From assembly GCA_002843155.1 (NCBI GenBank), contig PGZD01000004.1, positions 1-64,000 on the forward strand: a DNA stretch of 64,000 bases, read 5' to 3'. The notes beneath the pieces were generated by a model. That model saw nothing but the letters and a program-made list of their open reading frames with translations, was not told the DNA's origin and did no database searches. Below are positions 8,789-16,832 of this stretch, piece after piece; position 1 is the stretch's first letter; every line of letters begins with the position of its first letter. The stretch is from Gammaproteobacteria bacterium HGW-Gammaproteobacteria-3. GTDB lineage: Bacteria > Pseudomonadota > Gammaproteobacteria > Methylococcales > Methylomonadaceae. The translations under genes were made by a program, and so were the position numbers.

Positions 8789-8808
8789 CAAACCAAAATG
8801 GAACAACA

Positions 8809-9399
8809 GTGAACGTTAAATCAGGGGCTGGTCAGCAACTTGATAAAGACCTCGTGTTGCGCGTGCAGCAAGGGGATAAATCCGCCTATGATTTACTGGT
8901 GCTTAAATACCAATACAAGATCATTCAACTGGTGAATCGTTATGTAAAAGACCCCAGTGAAGCTCAGGATGTGGCCCAGGAAGCGTTTATAAAAGCGTAC
9001 CGGGCGTTAGGTAATTTCAGAGGCGAAAGCGCTTTTTACACCTGGTTGTACCGTATCGCCATCAATACTGCCAAAAACTATCTGGTCGCCCGTGCGCGCA
9101 GGGCAAGTGATTACGAAATCGATATCGAGGACGCCGAACAAGTTCTCAATGCACCTGAATTAAAAGGCATGGAGACACCCGAGCAACTGTTATTGAACGA
9201 TGAAATTATTGAAACCATTAAAACCGCTATAGAAAAATTACCTGAAGAAATGCGCATTGCGATTACCTTGCGCGAGTTTGAAGGCATGAGTTACGAAGAA
9301 ATTGCCGAGGCTATGGATTGTCCGGTAGGTACGGTACGTTCACGCATTTTCAGAGCGCGTGAGGCGATTGATAGTAAATTAACCCCTTTGCTTGAATAA
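8809..9399 (+). CDS. rpoE: RNA polymerase sigma-E factor (AlgU-like)
   Basis: An ECF sigma factor for the envelope-stress response. Region 2 (DLLVLKYQYKIIQLVNRYVKD and the DVAQEAFIKAYRAL stretch) and region 4 (LPEEMRIAITLREFEGMSYEE, PVGTVRSRIFRARE) are intact. I place the start at GTG 8809, giving 196 residues, the usual RpoE/AlgU length. The frame is open back to 8686, but that extension is not family-like and covers the sigma-E promoter. The gene is followed closely by rseA and rseB, so its activity is presumably held by RseA at the membrane and released by envelope-stress proteolysis. Confidence 0.93.
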   Translation: MNVKSGAGQQLDKDLVLRVQQGDKSAYDLLVLKYQYKIIQLVNRYVKDPSEAQDVAQEAFIKAYRALGNFRGESAFYTWLYRIAINTAKNYLVARARRASDYEIDIEDAEQVLNAPELKGMETPEQLLLNDEIIETIKTAIEKLPEEMRIAITLREFEGMSYEEIAEAMDCPVGTVRSRIFRAREAIDSKLTPLLE

Positions 9400-9410
9400 C
9401 GGTGTTTTTG

Positions 9411-9974
9411 ATGACCGAACCACTGAATCAAAAAATTTCTCAACTGCTCGATGACGATTTGAGTCGTGAAGAAGCTCTGGATATCTTGATGAAGCTGCAA
9501 AAGCAGCCCGTCTTACAGCGCAAAATGAGACGCTATGAGGCGATAAGCCATGCCTTGAAAGCAGAGGCTTACATACCGATTCAACCCGGTTTTGCCCAGG
9601 CTATTGCGGCAAGTATCGACGAAGAACCCGTGTCGTTACCGATGCGCCGCCCTTTGGCGAAGCCTTCATTCTGGATGCTCCCGGCGTTGGCGGCGTCGCT
9701 GATGGCCGTGGCTGTTTTAATGCCGCAAGAAACACATCGATATGACCGGCCGCCCACAAAACCCGTGGCAATTGCCGGTAATAATATTGAATCTATAATG
9801 TTGACAGAGCCTGCGGCACCGGTGTCGATGGCAAAAGTGGAAACTGTGGAGACTTCGCCTGCGGCAGCTTCGCGACTCAACAAATATCTTCAGGCTCACA
9901 ACAGCAGCCGTTATATTGACGGCTCGGCCAATCTTTATCCGTATGCGCGGGTTGTCAGTTACAATCAGGAATAG
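9411..9974 (+). CDS. rseA: Anti-sigma-E factor RseA/MucA
   Basis: This 187-residue single-pass inner-membrane anti-sigma factor should sequester RpoE. The cytoplasmic N-terminus carries the RseA-N pattern (NQKISQLLDDDLSREEALDI), one hydrophobic segment (FWMLPALAASLMAVAVLM, about residues 85-105) crosses the membrane, and the rest is periplasmic. I prefer the ATG at 9411; a GTG at 9402 would add three residues. It starts 11 nt after rpoE and is followed 4 nt later by rseB. In the known pathway DegS/RseP proteolysis destroys it under stress; those proteases are not in this window. Confidence 0.85.
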   Translation: MTEPLNQKISQLLDDDLSREEALDILMKLQKQPVLQRKMRRYEAISHALKAEAYIPIQPGFAQAIAASIDEEPVSLPMRRPLAKPSFWMLPALAASLMAVAVLMPQETHRYDRPPTKPVAIAGNNIESIMLTEPAAPVSMAKVETVETSPAAASRLNKYLQAHNSSRYIDGSANLYPYARVVSYNQE

Positions 9975-9978
9975 CCGC

Positions 9979-10947
9979 GTGTTAAACCGGATAGCCGTCA
10001 TTTTATTGCTGTCACTGAATGCCTCGGTGTTTGCCGATGAATCCAGGCCCAGCCCTGACCAGGCATTATTGAAAATGCAGCAGGCGATGGAGATTCTCAA
10101 TTATCAGGGAACGGTCGCATTTTTACGCAATGGCAGCTTGAATACGCTGAAATATTTTCATGCTTCAGCCGATGGCAGCAGTCAGGAACGGTTGCTTTCA
10201 TTGAATTCGCCGCTGCATGAAGTCATCAGGGATGCCGACAAAGTCAGTTGTTTTTTTTCTGGTTCAGCCCAGGTTATTGTCGATCACAGACCTTCGGCGC
10301 GTTCTTTTCTGATCGATCTTCCGGAAAATCTCGATAGCCTCCAGGACTTTTACCGGCTTGAATTTGCGGGGGAAGAAAAAGTTGCCCTGCTCGCAAGCTA
10401 TGTGCTCGATGTTTTACCAAAAGATAAATACCGCTACGCCCGACGTATCTGGATAGAAAAGCAGCAATATTTACCGCTTAAAGTCGAAGTTTACGATCAT
10501 GCCCACAAAGTTATCGAACAGGTCGTTTTTACCGAACTGCAAATGCAAAAGTCACTGCCTATTGTCGATGTTGATGCGGCTACAGCAGGGCGTAAAATCC
10601 AGCATATCCACGGACGCTCACCGGATTCTTTCGACAACGCCCGATTTGATTTGACACAGTTGCCGGGAGGTTTTCATAAACAATTATTTTTTACCATGGC
10701 GATGCCGGATCCCGGGCATCCTGTGGAACATTTATTGTTGAGTGATGGCTTTTCCTCAGTGTCCGTCTACCTTGAACACACAAAAGACAAGGTCGAATTA
10801 GGCCCGCACGTCAGCGGTTCGGTGAATGCCTTTAGTTTTTTACAAGGCGATTATTTGATAACTGTCATGGGAGAAGTCCCGGCCATCACTGTTCGGCATA
10901 TCGCAGAAGGTGTACAACTGCGTCAATCCAAACCAGTGTCTGACTGA
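9979..10947 (+). CDS. rseB: Sigma-E regulatory protein RseB/MucB
   Basis: This periplasmic protein protects RseA from cleavage and senses mislocalised lipoproteins or LPS. With the GTG start at 9979 it has 322 residues, the family length, and opens with a clear signal peptide (VLNRIAVILLLSLNASVFA). The frame is open upstream to 9916, but that would overlap rseA and bury the signal peptide. CAGGA lies 9-14 nt before the GTG. The MucB/RseB N-terminal domain (YQGTVAFLRNGSLNTLKYFH) and C-terminal domain (FHKQLFF onward) are present. It is the last gene of the operon; rseC and mucD/degP do not follow. Confidence 0.88.
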   Translation: MLNRIAVILLLSLNASVFADESRPSPDQALLKMQQAMEILNYQGTVAFLRNGSLNTLKYFHASADGSSQERLLSLNSPLHEVIRDADKVSCFFSGSAQVIVDHRPSARSFLIDLPENLDSLQDFYRLEFAGEEKVALLASYVLDVLPKDKYRYARRIWIEKQQYLPLKVEVYDHAHKVIEQVVFTELQMQKSLPIVDVDAATAGRKIQHIHGRSPDSFDNARFDLTQLPGGFHKQLFFTMAMPDPGHPVEHLLLSDGFSSVSVYLEHTKDKVELGPHVSGSVNAFSFLQGDYLITVMGEVPAITVRHIAEGVQLRQSKPVSD

Positions 10948-10962
10948 TGATGCGCCAGGCTT

Positions 10963-11002
10963 CCGGCAAGTCGATATAAAACTGCTGCGACTTCGGTTTT
11001 TT
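10963..11002 (+). terminator. Terminator after rseB
   Basis: CCGGCAAGTCG (10963-10973) can pair with CGACTT-CGG (10988-10996, two bases bulged) and is followed by six Ts (10997-11002). It ends the rpoE operon immediately before the convergent permease stop codon. Confidence 0.6.
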
Positions 11003-12066
11003 CATGATTTTCCGGTTTGGCTGTAAAAGTCGCTATCGTGGTAAATATCGTGTAAATGTCGCATCAGCACCATAATCGCCGAAGCAACCGGCAAAGCCAG
11101 TAACACGCCAAGAAATCCGAATAATTGCCCACCGGCCAAAACCGCGAATATTACCGCGACCGGATGCAAGCCAATTTTATTGCCTACCAGCCAGGGCGTC
11201 AGCACCATGCCCTCCACGAGTTGTCCGGCGCCAAACACCAGCGCGACAAAAATCAGGCTGGAAACGTCATGAAACTGAAATAGCGCGGCAATAACCGCAA
11301 CGACAATTCCGACCAGTGAACCCAGGTACGGTACAAAACTAATGAGACCTGCCAACATACCTATCACCAAGGCTAAATCCAGCCCAATCAGCCAAAGCCC
11401 AAAGCTATAAATTACCCCCAAAGCCAGCATGACCAAAAACTGGCCTCGTAAGAATGCCGCCAATACAACATCAACCTCCCCCGCCAACCGGGTAACAACA
11501 GGCGTTATACGCCGAGGTAGCAAGTCCTTGATTTTCAACATCAATACATCCCAATCACGCAACAAATAGAACATCACCACCGGCACCAGCATCAAATTCA
11601 GCAGCCACTCAAAAATCACGGTTCCGGAACGCGACATTGAACTCAATAATGCCGCCGCCACACCACCGGCTTTTTGCCAATGGCTTTTTAAGATTGCGGC
11701 CATTTTATTCATATCGACCGGACCGATTTCCAAATCTAAATGCTGCTCAAGCCAAGGGGTAAAATGTTGGTTCAACCAAACGGCATAAGCCGGTAAGTTA
11801 GCTAAAAACCGGCTGATTTGATATTCCATAGCAGGAATAAGCCACAGTAATATCAGCACGACAATTAAACTCATCACTATAAACACAAGTGACACCGCCT
11901 GAATCCGGCTCAATCGGCACGCCTCCAGTTTGTCGGCCACAGGGTCAGCCAGATAAGCGAGCATGGCGGCAAAAACAAAAGGCAATAATACCGACGATAA
12001 CAAATAGATCAACCAAACACAGACCGACAAAAAAGTAACAACCAGCCACTTTTGAGCATCTGACAT
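11002..12066 (-). CDS. AI-2E / PerM family transporter
   Basis: This 354-residue polytopic inner-membrane protein of the AI-2 exporter-like (PerM/TqsA/YdiK) family has roughly seven or eight hydrophobic stretches. The family C-terminal block is present (ALVIGMLAGLISFVPYLGSL, then the GxxLVxPWLVG-like stretch LVEGMVLTPWLVGNKIGLHP). Members export autoinducer-2 or act as Na+(Li+)/H+ antiporters, so the substrate cannot be assigned. It is convergent with rseB and divergent from the cupredoxin gene. Confidence 0.85.
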   Translation of the reverse strand: MSDAQKWLVVTFLSVCVWLIYLLSSVLLPFVFAAMLAYLADPVADKLEACRLSRIQAVSLVFIVMSLIVVLILLWLIPAMEYQISRFLANLPAYAVWLNQHFTPWLEQHLDLEIGPVDMNKMAAILKSHWQKAGGVAAALLSSMSRSGTVIFEWLLNLMLVPVVMFYLLRDWDVLMLKIKDLLPRRITPVVTRLAGEVDVVLAAFLRGQFLVMLALGVIYSFGLWLIGLDLALVIGMLAGLISFVPYLGSLVGIVVAVIAALFQFHDVSSLIFVALVFGAGQLVEGMVLTPWLVGNKIGLHPVAVIFAVLAGGQLFGFLGVLLALPVASAIMVLMRHLHDIYHDSDFYSQTGKS

Positions 12067-12179
12067 GACATTTTCCTTTTCAGAATTTAAGTTAATAGGC
12101 TTGAGCCAAAGTCGCCAGCGTGCGCATGAGGGGGTATGATGCCAAACAGCGAAAAACGCCCGATAAACCTTACATCAGC

Positions 12180-12530
12180 ATGAAACGGCTTCATTATTTA
12201 CTGTCAATCGATGGAATGCAATGTATTGACTGCGAAAACCCTATCGAGGATGCTTGCGGAATATATATGGAAGTCGAATACAATGCTTACCGTCCGCACG
12301 ACTTTACCTTGCGTGCCGGAATACCGGTCAAATGGATTATCAATGCCAGAAACCTTGACAGTTGTGCTAAAAAAATTCTGCTGCCTTCACTGGATATGAC
12401 CATCGCCTTGAAACCCGGCTTGCAGATAATTGAATTCACGCCGCAGCAAGTGGGCAGCATCCATTGGAGCTGCTCCATGGGCATGATACCCGGAACTTTT
12501 AGGGTCTTTGAATATACTTCGCGCGGTTAA
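12180..12530 (+). CDS. Cupredoxin-like small protein
   Basis: The region from about residue 45 onward (DFTLRAGIPVKWIINARNL to WSCSMGMIPGTFRVFE) is the cupredoxin-like domain usually found at the C-terminus of TauE/SafE-type membrane proteins. The Cys and Met of WSCSMGM and the Cys of the NLDSC turn are the likely metal ligands. The N-terminus (DGMQCIDCENPIED) vaguely recalls a GMxCxxC metal-binding motif. Here it is a short free-standing protein (116 residues from ATG 12180; the frame is open to 12120, making 136). No signal peptide is evident. Copper handling is an inference. It could be a remnant of the larger fusion protein. Confidence 0.65.
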   Translation: MKRLHYLLSIDGMQCIDCENPIEDACGIYMEVEYNAYRPHDFTLRAGIPVKWIINARNLDSCAKKILLPSLDMTIALKPGLQIIEFTPQQVGSIHWSCSMGMIPGTFRVFEYTSRG

Positions 12531-12559
12531 CCTTTGCATTTTTCAGTTGGGGTTGGGAT

Positions 12560-13192
12560 ATGATCGAAACCGTCAGTGTGGCTTTAGCGACTTTATTCAC
12601 CACCGTCGGTCCTTTGGATGTCGCGGCTGTGTTTGCGGCATTGACGGTTAACGCAACGGCGTCCGAGCGTTATGCTTACGCCTTGCGGGGCATTACGATT
12701 GCCACAGTCCTGTTGGCGCTGTTCGCATTGACCGGGGATTTTCTGTTGACCAGTCTTGGCATATCGATAGCGGCATTGAAGACTTCGGGTGGCGTTTTAT
12801 TGTTGTTGATAGCGATTGACATGGTGTTTGCCAGAGCTTCGGGCGCCGTTACCACGACATCGCAGGAAACCGATGAAGCCCGCTTGAAACGAGACATTTC
12901 CGTGTTTCCTCTGGCGACTCCGCTGATTGCAGGGCCCGGCGCCATGGGTGCTATTATCCTGCTGATCAGTGATGCGAAAGGCGATATGGGCCGTCAGGCT
13001 CTTGTTTTGCTGGCGCTGCTGATCATTATGCTGGCGACTTTACTGGCTTTGCTGGCGGCAATCCGGATTCAGCGCTTCCTTGGCGTTATCGGCATTCAGG
13101 TAATCACCCGTATTTCCGGTATCTTGCTGGCCGCTTTAGCGGTTCAGTTTATTTTCGATGGTATCGTCCAAAGCGGTATAGCTGGGCGCTGA
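12560..13192 (+). CDS. MarC family integral membrane protein
   Basis: This 210-residue six-helix membrane protein of the MarC/UPF0056 family has the N-terminal TLFTTVGPLDVAAVF segment and the conserved PLATPLIAGPGAMGAIILL segment (about 112-130). The function of MarC proteins is unknown; the early link to multiple antibiotic resistance in E. coli was not supported later. TTGGGG lies shortly before the ATG at 12560. Its last 57 nt overlap the 3' end of the convergent L,D-transpeptidase gene. Confidence 0.88.
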   Translation: MIETVSVALATLFTTVGPLDVAAVFAALTVNATASERYAYALRGITIATVLLALFALTGDFLLTSLGISIAALKTSGGVLLLLIAIDMVFARASGAVTTTSQETDEARLKRDISVFPLATPLIAGPGAMGAIILLISDAKGDMGRQALVLLALLIIMLATLLALLAAIRIQRFLGVIGIQVITRISGILLAALAVQFIFDGIVQSGIAGR

Positions 13193-14893
13193 TTGCGCTT
13201 TGACCAGACCGGGCTGTATCCGGCTGGATATTTCACCGGGCAAAGATTGCAAGGCTTTGGCGAGTTCCCGGTCGCGGCCATAAATATCTTTGCGAAAATT
13301 CAGCTTGCCGGAGTCATCAACCCAGGCGGTCCAGTAGAGCACATGAACCGGAATCGCGTGTTTCAGGGACAGGGTTTTTTTCTCGCTTTGTTTGAACAAA
13401 TCCGGGATAGCGGTTTTTTTCAAACGGGTATTGTTTTCCAGCACATAGTCGGCCAGCACGAATGGTTTACCGACGCGGATACAACCTGAACTGAAAGAGC
13501 GTTCGGTTTTTTTGAACAGCCAGGGCTCCGAGGTATCGTGCAAATAAACATTATATTTATTGGGAAACATGAATTTTATTTTGCCGAGTGCGTTGTCAGG
13601 CCCTGGCTGCTGGACGATGTGATAGGGAAAATGGTGTTCGTTGAGCTTTCTCCAGTCTACCGACAAGGGATCGATTTCCTCGGCATTCGCACCCCAACCC
13701 CGATAAAGTTTCATGTTATGTTGTTGCAGATAATCCGGATTTTTTCGGAGTACAGGCAGCTTATCCTTGACCGCGATGCTGGTGGGAACATGCCAGGACG
13801 GGTTGATCACGACATACGTCATTTTGCCCGAAAAAACCGGCGTTTTGCGGTAGGTTTTACCGACGACTACCGGCATTTTCAACACGACTTTATTATCCTC
13901 GACAAAATAAAGCTCAAATCCTGCAATATTGACCAGAATATAGCGCCCACCCAAATCAGAAGGCAACCAGCGCCAGCGTTCGAGATTGACGAGCAGTTGT
14001 TCGATACGGGCTTCGATAGAGACATCGAGCGCGGCCAGAGTCTGGGCGCCAACCACGCCATCGTCGGCAAGGCCGTGCCGCTGCTGGAATAATTTGACCG
14101 CTTCCTTTAACGGGGCGTCAAACAGCGTACTATCGACATCCGCATCCGGCTCCGGCTCCAAATCGGATGTTGCCGCCAGCCTTTTACGCAGTTGCACGAC
14201 CCGTGTACCGACATTGCCCAGGGCCAATTTAGGCCCTGACGCTATCCGGCCCCAGCCGCCCTGTGCTTTGATCTGTCGGTAATCGGCCAAAGCCTTCAGC
14301 AACAAGCGGTAGCCTTGATGTTTCGGCGTCAGGTTATCGAGCGCCTCGTCAATGCAATCCTTACTCACCGCATCGTCCAAAGAACACAGAATGTTAAAAG
14401 TTTGCCGGGGAATTTCCCATTTTGAGGTCAAAGTCTCCGGGTTGACGCGTCCCTGGAGCATATGCGTACTGTAGGTCAAAAAAGCATCGCTCAACAACAG
14501 ATCCATATCGACCAGGATTTTAATGCGCTCATTTGAATCGAGCGAGCCTTGCAGGGTTTGCAGATGCCGGGCAACCGTTGCCGTATGATAATTGTCGGCG
14601 TCAAGGCCCTGGCTTTCGGCATGGCTTAAAGCCTCTATCAATTGCAGAGCCTGCGGACTCAACCGGCCATTTTTACTCCATACCGGCTTGAATAAATGCG
14701 CGGTATAATGCTGAATCAGAGCTTGTTGCGCATACACAGGCCGGTGATCGACGATTAACGGCATGTCGACCGCGACCGCTTCGATACGCTCTCGCAATTG
14801 TTCGGCAAAAGCTCTTTCGTCAGCCGAAGCGGAAAGGGCGTAACAAAAAGCCAGAACGGCAAGCCACGGCGTATAATTTTTGAGTGTTTGCAT
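13136..14893 (-). CDS. ldtD: L,D-transpeptidase, YcbB/LdtD type
   Basis: This 585-residue periplasmic enzyme forms 3-3 cross-links between meso-DAP residues in peptidoglycan. In order: signal peptide (WLAVLAFCYALSASA), a YcbB scaffold domain, a peptidoglycan-binding domain (VVQLRKRLAAT to VVGAQTLAALDVS, about 235-290) and the YkuD catalytic domain with YLHDT and the catalytic cysteine in FSSGCIRVGKPF (about 468-479). Length and order match E. coli LdtD. It is convergent with marC, sharing 57 nt. It fits the DAP-type wall implied by murE in the same window. Confidence 0.88.
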   Translation of the reverse strand: MQTLKNYTPWLAVLAFCYALSASADERAFAEQLRERIEAVAVDMPLIVDHRPVYAQQALIQHYTAHLFKPVWSKNGRLSPQALQLIEALSHAESQGLDADNYHTATVARHLQTLQGSLDSNERIKILVDMDLLLSDAFLTYSTHMLQGRVNPETLTSKWEIPRQTFNILCSLDDAVSKDCIDEALDNLTPKHQGYRLLLKALADYRQIKAQGGWGRIASGPKLALGNVGTRVVQLRKRLAATSDLEPEPDADVDSTLFDAPLKEAVKLFQQRHGLADDGVVGAQTLAALDVSIEARIEQLLVNLERWRWLPSDLGGRYILVNIAGFELYFVEDNKVVLKMPVVVGKTYRKTPVFSGKMTYVVINPSWHVPTSIAVKDKLPVLRKNPDYLQQHNMKLYRGWGANAEEIDPLSVDWRKLNEHHFPYHIVQQPGPDNALGKIKFMFPNKYNVYLHDTSEPWLFKKTERSFSSGCIRVGKPFVLADYVLENNTRLKKTAIPDLFKQSEKKTLSLKHAIPVHVLYWTAWVDDSGKLNFRKDIYGRDRELAKALQSLPGEISSRIQPGLVKAQSAPSYTALDDTIENKLNR

Positions 14894-14946
14894 GATGCGC
14901 GATACGGTAGTTCTTGATTATTTATCGTTAAGACAACCGAACCCGC

Positions 14947-15654
14947 TCAAGATTCCGGAGCCTGGCATTGTTCTCGGCCTTGTTTTCGGCACAAATCATA
15001 ACTCAGTTGCTGCGCCCAGAAAATAAAAGCCTGCTCGACATCGTCCCAGCTATTGTCCGATCCGGTCAGGTTTTTTCCGCCGGCGCGGCGATCGACGGCG
15101 GCCATCAGTAATGCGCCGGTTGTCGAATCGGTTATTTTGCTCTCGATACTGGCGCTGCCGACATAGGACTCGGTGCCCGTCAACAATCGCTTAAGACCCG
15201 ATAAAACTCTGGCGGACGGATAAAAAGTGGAAAAAGTATCCAGCAGCACGGAAGATGTTTGCGCCTCGGTCAGTGCGAATTCAACACGAATGACGTCGGC
15301 ACCGGGTTTACGTACCAGGATATAATTTTTTTTCAAGGCGTCGCGCAGCCTGTAATCGAGTAACTCCTTGAGTCTGAACAGTTCCGCATGAGTGAGCTCA
15401 TTCAATCCGGAGTCGGGCGTTTTAACCACGGTAACGGGAGCCAGTATTATTTTTTTATACGACTTCCAGTCGGCCTCCTCTTGCCAAAAACAGAGCAGAG
15501 CCTGCCCGTCCTCACCTTCATGAAGCTGCGTATAATCATCCTGAAAGCCGGTTGTTTCCACATAACGGGCCTGGAGAGTTCGGGCGCAACCACTATTGAT
15601 CAGGAGTGCGGCGAATAGCAAGGTTACTGAAAAGAAACATTGATGCATAAGCAA
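14947..15654 (-). CDS. DUF3313 family lipoprotein
   Basis: This 235-residue putative lipoprotein has a hydrophobic signal ending in a lipobox (LLINSGCARTL, Cys at about 23). The body matches the DUF3313 family: YKKIILAPVTV early, a region resembling lipoproteins that combine subunit-like values, and VDRRAGGKNLTGSDNSWDDV late. Function is unknown. Divergent from a FlgO-like lipoprotein gene, with 149 bp between them. It could share regulation with that gene. Confidence 0.78.
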   Translation of the reverse strand: MLMHQCFFSVTLLFAALLINSGCARTLQARYVETTGFQDDYTQLHEGEDGQALLCFWQEEADWKSYKKIILAPVTVVKTPDSGLNELTHAELFRLKELLDYRLRDALKKNYILVRKPGADVIRVEFALTEAQTSSVLLDTFSTFYPSARVLSGLKRLLTGTESYVGSASIESKITDSTTGALLMAAVDRRAGGKNLTGSDNSWDDVEQAFIFWAQQLSYDLCRKQGREQCQAPES

Positions 15655-15748
15655 ACTGAATAGAGGTCTGATCGAAAGTAACGGTTGAGATCATTATAGT
15701 TCAGTTTTGCTCGTGTTTTTTTGGAATTCGTCAAGAAACAGTCTAACA

Positions 15749-15777
15749 TTGACTGTAGCACCGATTTAAGTTCTTAT
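15749..15777 (+). promoter_or_regulatory. Candidate sigma-70 promoter for FlgO-like gene
   Basis: TTGACT (15749-15754) and TCTTAT (15772-15777) are separated by 17 nt, ending 26 nt before the ATG. The -35 is good and the -10 is only fair. Confidence 0.45.
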
Positions 15778-15803
15778 ATCCTCATATTTTATTCGGGAGA
15801 CAC

Positions 15804-16409
15804 ATGATGTTGACACAGCGGACAGGTATTTTTCTGGTTTTAGCCATGCTTGCAATCGGGGGTTGTAACCGGGCCTATTACCCCGATGAGCCGGAAGACG
15901 AAGATTTGGTTGAAGTGAGTTACAAAGCTGTTGACGACCTGCTGCTTAATTTGAAACAACCGCTGCCCAAAGGCAGTCTCGTGGTGATTAACTCGCTGGT
16001 CAATGTCGATGATTTGAGCCAGACTTTTTCTTTCGGCCGTATTCTTTCCGATCAGATTTCATCCGCTTTTCATCGCGCCGGTTATCGTATTATGGGCATG
16101 GAATTGCCGACTGAAATTTTCGTCAAAAACGATAACGGCATCTTGCACCTTGCCGATGAAACCAAGCAGGCCTTGCATGATGTCGGCGCCTCGGCCCTGG
16201 TCGTAGGCGTATTTGCGCCGGGCAAACGTAATGCTTATATTTCCTTGCGCATAGTGGATATTGCCAGCCGGAACTTTATTGCGACCACGGATTTATCCGT
16301 GCCCGTGGGGCCGGATGTCAAGTTGCTGCTGAAGCCGAAAAAAGTCGATGAAGCCAAAGACAAAAACGAGCCCAAGCAAATTAAAAACGAGTTGGACATA
16401 CTTGAATAA
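15804..16409 (+). CDS. FlgO-domain lipoprotein
   Basis: This 201-residue outer-membrane-type lipoprotein has the signal/lipobox ending AIGGCNRAYY (Cys at about 21) and the FlgO domain (about 45-170: SLVVINSLVNVDDLSQTFSF, GRILSDQISSAFHRAG, LVVGVFAPG). FlgO proteins contribute to outer-membrane association of the flagellum in Vibrio; related proteins occur outside flagellar operons, and here there is no flagellar neighbour, so the role is unclear. GGGAGA precedes the ATG. Confidence 0.8.
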   Translation: MMLTQRTGIFLVLAMLAIGGCNRAYYPDEPEDEDLVEVSYKAVDDLLLNLKQPLPKGSLVVINSLVNVDDLSQTFSFGRILSDQISSAFHRAGYRIMGMELPTEIFVKNDNGILHLADETKQALHDVGASALVVGVFAPGKRNAYISLRIVDIASRNFIATTDLSVPVGPDVKLLLKPKKVDEAKDKNEPKQIKNELDILE

Positions 16410-16436
16410 TTAGCCCGCGCAGGGCTGTAGAGCGGG

Positions 16437-16766
16437 TTATTTCAGATAGGTCACGACAAAAATCGCACTGGATACAGTAATACCCAGTGACCAAAACATA
16501 AAGCGGTCCAGCCGTCGGCCCATTTTCTCAAAGCGCTTATCGATCAGTTCAAAACGTTTATCGACCTGTTCAAAGCGCTTTTCCATTTGTTTAAAACCAT
16601 CGAGCATCAGTTCGCGCTGATGCTTGAGCTCTTCTTCCACGCGAATAGCGCGCTCCCTCAAATCCAATTCATAGCGCACATTGGCATTTAAAACTTCCGG
16701 CGTTTCCGCCAGGGTTTTATTGATCAACTGCTGAACCAGCTCTATGTCTTCCGCCGCCAATGCCAT
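16437..16766 (-). CDS. Small coiled-coil tail-anchored membrane protein
   Basis: I do not recognise the family with confidence. The 109 residues form a charged helix with a clear seven-residue repeat (MEKRFEQVDKRFELIDKRFE, about 62-81) followed by one C-terminal hydrophobic segment (FWSLGITVSSAIFVVTYL), so it should be a tail-anchored coiled coil. GAGGTG lies 5-10 nt before the ATG at 16766, which supports expression. Proteins of this design often accompany PD-(D/E)XK or Rpn genes. Confidence 0.6.
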   Translation of the reverse strand: MALAAEDIELVQQLINKTLAETPEVLNANVRYELDLRERAIRVEEELKHQRELMLDGFKQMEKRFEQVDKRFELIDKRFEKMGRRLDRFMFWSLGITVSSAIFVVTYLK

Positions 16767-16832
16767 TTTTTCACCTCTTCACCGCTGTAGTATGAGTATA
16801 GCGCCAATCCTGTTACAACACGGCCATAAGGT

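Larger units (their letters stand above)
8538..8808. other. nadB-rpoE divergent regulatory region
   Basis: This 271-bp interval contains a terminator-like hairpin (8640-8673) and the sigma-E-type promoter of rpoE (8762-8788). An open frame extends upstream of the chosen rpoE start to 8686, but its extra 41 residues have no counterpart in RpoE proteins and would span the promoter. Confidence 0.6.

Noticed and set aside
8686-8808. N-terminal 41-residue extension of RpoE
   Set aside because: Not similar to RpoE, overlaps a sigma-E promoter, and the GTG at 8809 gives the normal length.
9916-9978. Upstream extension of RseB
   Set aside because: Overlaps rseA and places the signal peptide internally; the GTG at 9979 fits better.
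16410-16440. GC stem AGCCCGC/GCGGGTT after the FlgO gene as a terminator
   Set aside because: Only a weak T-run follows and the loop is long; not convincing enough to list.
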